From the NCBI RefSeq assembly GCF_018320785.1, contig NC_054882.1:28524719-28588718 (forward strand): DNA of 64,000 nt, given 5' to 3'. Source of the stretch: Cheilinus undulatus (Eukaryota > Chordata > Actinopteri > Labriformes > Labridae). The position numbers and the translations under genes are program-made. Below, in pieces: positions 62,246 through 64,000 of this stretch (its first letter is position 1; the number at the start of each line of letters is the position of its first letter). The notes beneath the pieces are model-generated. The model did no database searches and had not been told where the DNA came from. It saw only the letters and a list, made by a program, of their open reading frames with translations.

Positions 62246-62650
62246 ATTTTGCATCTCACAATTATAACTTAAACTTATGATTTTGACTTTTATTCCTTAT
62301 TTTGACCTTTTCAACCTGTTATTCCAAATTTATCTCGTTTTGACTTTTTCAACTCCTAACTTTGACTTTGAATCACATATTTTGACCTTTTACACTCAGT
62401 TTAAAATTCAAACTCATGTTTTACCTTTTAAACTCTTGATTTCGAATTTTTCCTGCATATTTTGACCTTTAAGACTCATGATTCTGACTTTCTATGTCAT
62501 GTATCTGCCATTCAAAAACATTATTTTGACTTTTAATTTCGTGTTTTGACCTTTTAAATTTATACGTTTGTCGTTTTATCTCAGATTTTGAGCCTATAAA
62601 CTTAGAACCTTGACCTTTTTTAAATCCTAAAATGATTTATTATCAGTTCT
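62246..62650. repeat. Degenerate T-rich tandem repeat (TTTTGACCTTTTAAACTCATG units)
   Basis: Irregular units of about 24-30 bases, such as TTTTGACTTTT and CTCATGATT, of the same kind as 161-960. Confidence 0.6.
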
Positions 62651-63599
62651 GTACTAGACTATTACAACACACCAATTAAAAAGGATCTAAAACCAGAAAC
62701 ATTGACCTGAAAAATTAAGTTAATTTATGCACTCAGTACTTGTTCTGGGTTTCTTTCACAAATTACTGCATCAACGCATGTAGATAATCAGTCTGTGGCA
62801 CTGTGGGTGTTATGAAACCCAGATCGCTTTGATAGCTGCCTTCAGCTCGACTGTATTGTTGAGTCAGGTGTCTCTGATCTTACTTTCAATTATACCCCCT
62901 AAAGCAGCAGTCATTTATTACTTAATCATGCAAGTAAGAGAGGATTAAGATACCAAAACAAAAAGTCAAAGTGAGACTCAGCAAGAAGCTTAAACAAGAT
63001 CATAAGGAAACAACCAAATGTAATTTCAATCCTGCCATAACTCACAACTGACAAGAACCTCTAATTTGCACATTCACCACTGGATTTTGTTCATTAAAAA
63101 AAAAAAAAAAATAAATAATGACAGCTGTATAGCTGAACCTCTCTGAGCTGCAGTTCATCAAAAACCAAGGGCTAAATCCTGTGCTAAATCTTGTCTGCGA
63201 CAGGCTTTGGCACTCCACACTGAACTGACAAAGACCTTGGCCCGGACCATGAGGGATCAGTTCAATAGTCTGGATACAGAAATGTGACGTCTGTCCGAGT
63301 GAAAGATGACGAGTGAAGGCACAGCCAAGTTTTGGATGAGGCTAAAATGTGTCAGCAGAGTGCAGAGGAGCAAAAAACAGCTGCTGCTTCACCTTGGACT
63401 TCTGACTGTATAATGAGGCTGAAAAAGAGCCACAGAGAGAAAAAAGGAATGGCAGAGGCAAAATAATCTATTGAAGAAATATTACTTAAAGTGCTATTAT
63501 CCATGTGCTAAGTCATTTTCTACAACCCAGAACAATCCATTAAGGAGCACTGAAAAAAGAGATGTGAGTGAGTGACAAGAAATGAGAGAATAAGCATTG

Positions 63600-63800
63600 G
63601 TCAGTTGGTCAATCCAGACTGGTCTGATTGCCTTACAATTCATTCAGAGAGAAAGAGGGGGGAGAGAGAGATAGAGGGGAATGACATGCAGGGAAGAACC
63701 CATGGCCAGATTAAAACCCAGGCTGCTACATGCTGTGAAGACGACAGCCCCTGTTCATGGGGCATGTGGATATAACCCACTATGCTACTGACACCTTACA
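63600..63800 (-). repeat. tRNA-derived SINE, copy 3
   Basis: Minus strand begins GGTGTCAGTAGCATAGTGGG (A-box-like) and continues to GGGTTTTAATCTGG (B-box-like), then the CCTGCATGTCATTCCCC region. The 3' tail is a GA-rich (plus strand) run. Confidence 0.75.
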
Positions 63801-64000
63801 CAAAAATAAACTCATTTTCATCATCTGTTTTGGCTCCACTTTGATTTGTGTGTCACATAAAACAGCTCTTCAATGGCAAACCATCATTTCTTCATCAGTC
63901 TTTTTCATATTGATACTACTTTGAAAAAGCTAACAATGAAGACAGTCTTCAAAAACGTAAGAAATTGAAATAGAAAAAGAAGTTATTGTACCCAGCTTAC

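Larger units (their letters stand above)
53878..64000 (-). other. zdhhc14 upstream intron (open at the window edge)
   Basis: From the acceptor before the first visible exon (ttatctttag, minus strand) to the end of the window I found no exon encoding the missing N-terminus. Contents are repeats listed separately: hAT, Tc1 relic, CA microsatellite, 43-bp duplication, SINEs and a T-rich degenerate array. Long stretches (about 55450-59560, 60320-62090 and 62660-63570) show nothing I recognise. Confidence 0.65.

Noticed and set aside
63990-64000. GTAAGCTGGG on the minus strand at the window edge, which could be a splice donor of the previous zdhhc14 exon
   Set aside because: A donor-like motif with no exon sequence visible beside it cannot be distinguished from chance.

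Overview
The window reads as nuclear DNA of a teleost fish, probably a percomorph. The basis is spliced vertebrate genes with GT-AG introns, AT-rich non-coding DNA, and the mix of fish-typical repeats: Tc1 and mariner relics, hAT and other non-autonomous DNA elements, tRNA-derived SINEs, LINE 3' tails and a Ty1/copia element. The species assignment is inference.

Three cellular genes are supported. (1) A compact four-exon interferon-alpha-inducible protein 27-like gene (ISG12 family) lies on the minus strand (coding exons between 7015 and 3921). An interferon-response-like motif sits just upstream of its start. (2) A tandem-repeat galectin, best matched to galectin-8 (lgals8), lies on the plus strand in eight coding exons (14278-21012), with an NRF-1-like site upstream. 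(3) The last seven coding exons of the palmitoyltransferase gene zdhhc14 lie on the minus strand (53877 down to 26268). Its N-terminal exons were not found and probably lie beyond base 64000, so about 10 kb at the right end is intron. lgals8 and zdhhc14 are convergent. One zdhhc14 intron (42984-45094) carries the full signature of a minor-spliceosome (U12) AT-AC intron.

The most conspicuous mobile element is a Ty1/copia LTR retrotransposon (7308-12018). It has 315-bp LTRs that differ at one base by eye, a 5-bp target duplication (CCGGG) and an internal tRNA-iMet type primer site. Its 1329-codon gag-pol frame starts inside the 5' LTR, reads through the primer site and keeps all catalytic motifs, but is frameshifted at the extreme C-terminus. 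It inserted about 290 bp upstream of the IFI27-like start codon.

The remainder is introns and intergenic DNA with layered repeats: a Tc1 element with four internal direct repeats (974-2609), a deleted Tc1 copy (30982-31746), a mariner relic (about 21430-22440), two hAT-type elements with perfect 8-bp target duplications (43051-43448 and 54176-54755), a hAT-like element of about 2 kb (39894-41868), two long-inverted-repeat foldback elements (about 18298-19380 and 51917-52776), three SINE copies, two classes of degenerate pyrimidine-rich tandem repeats, and microsatellites. No tRNA or rRNA gene, CRISPR array or operon-like structure was seen.
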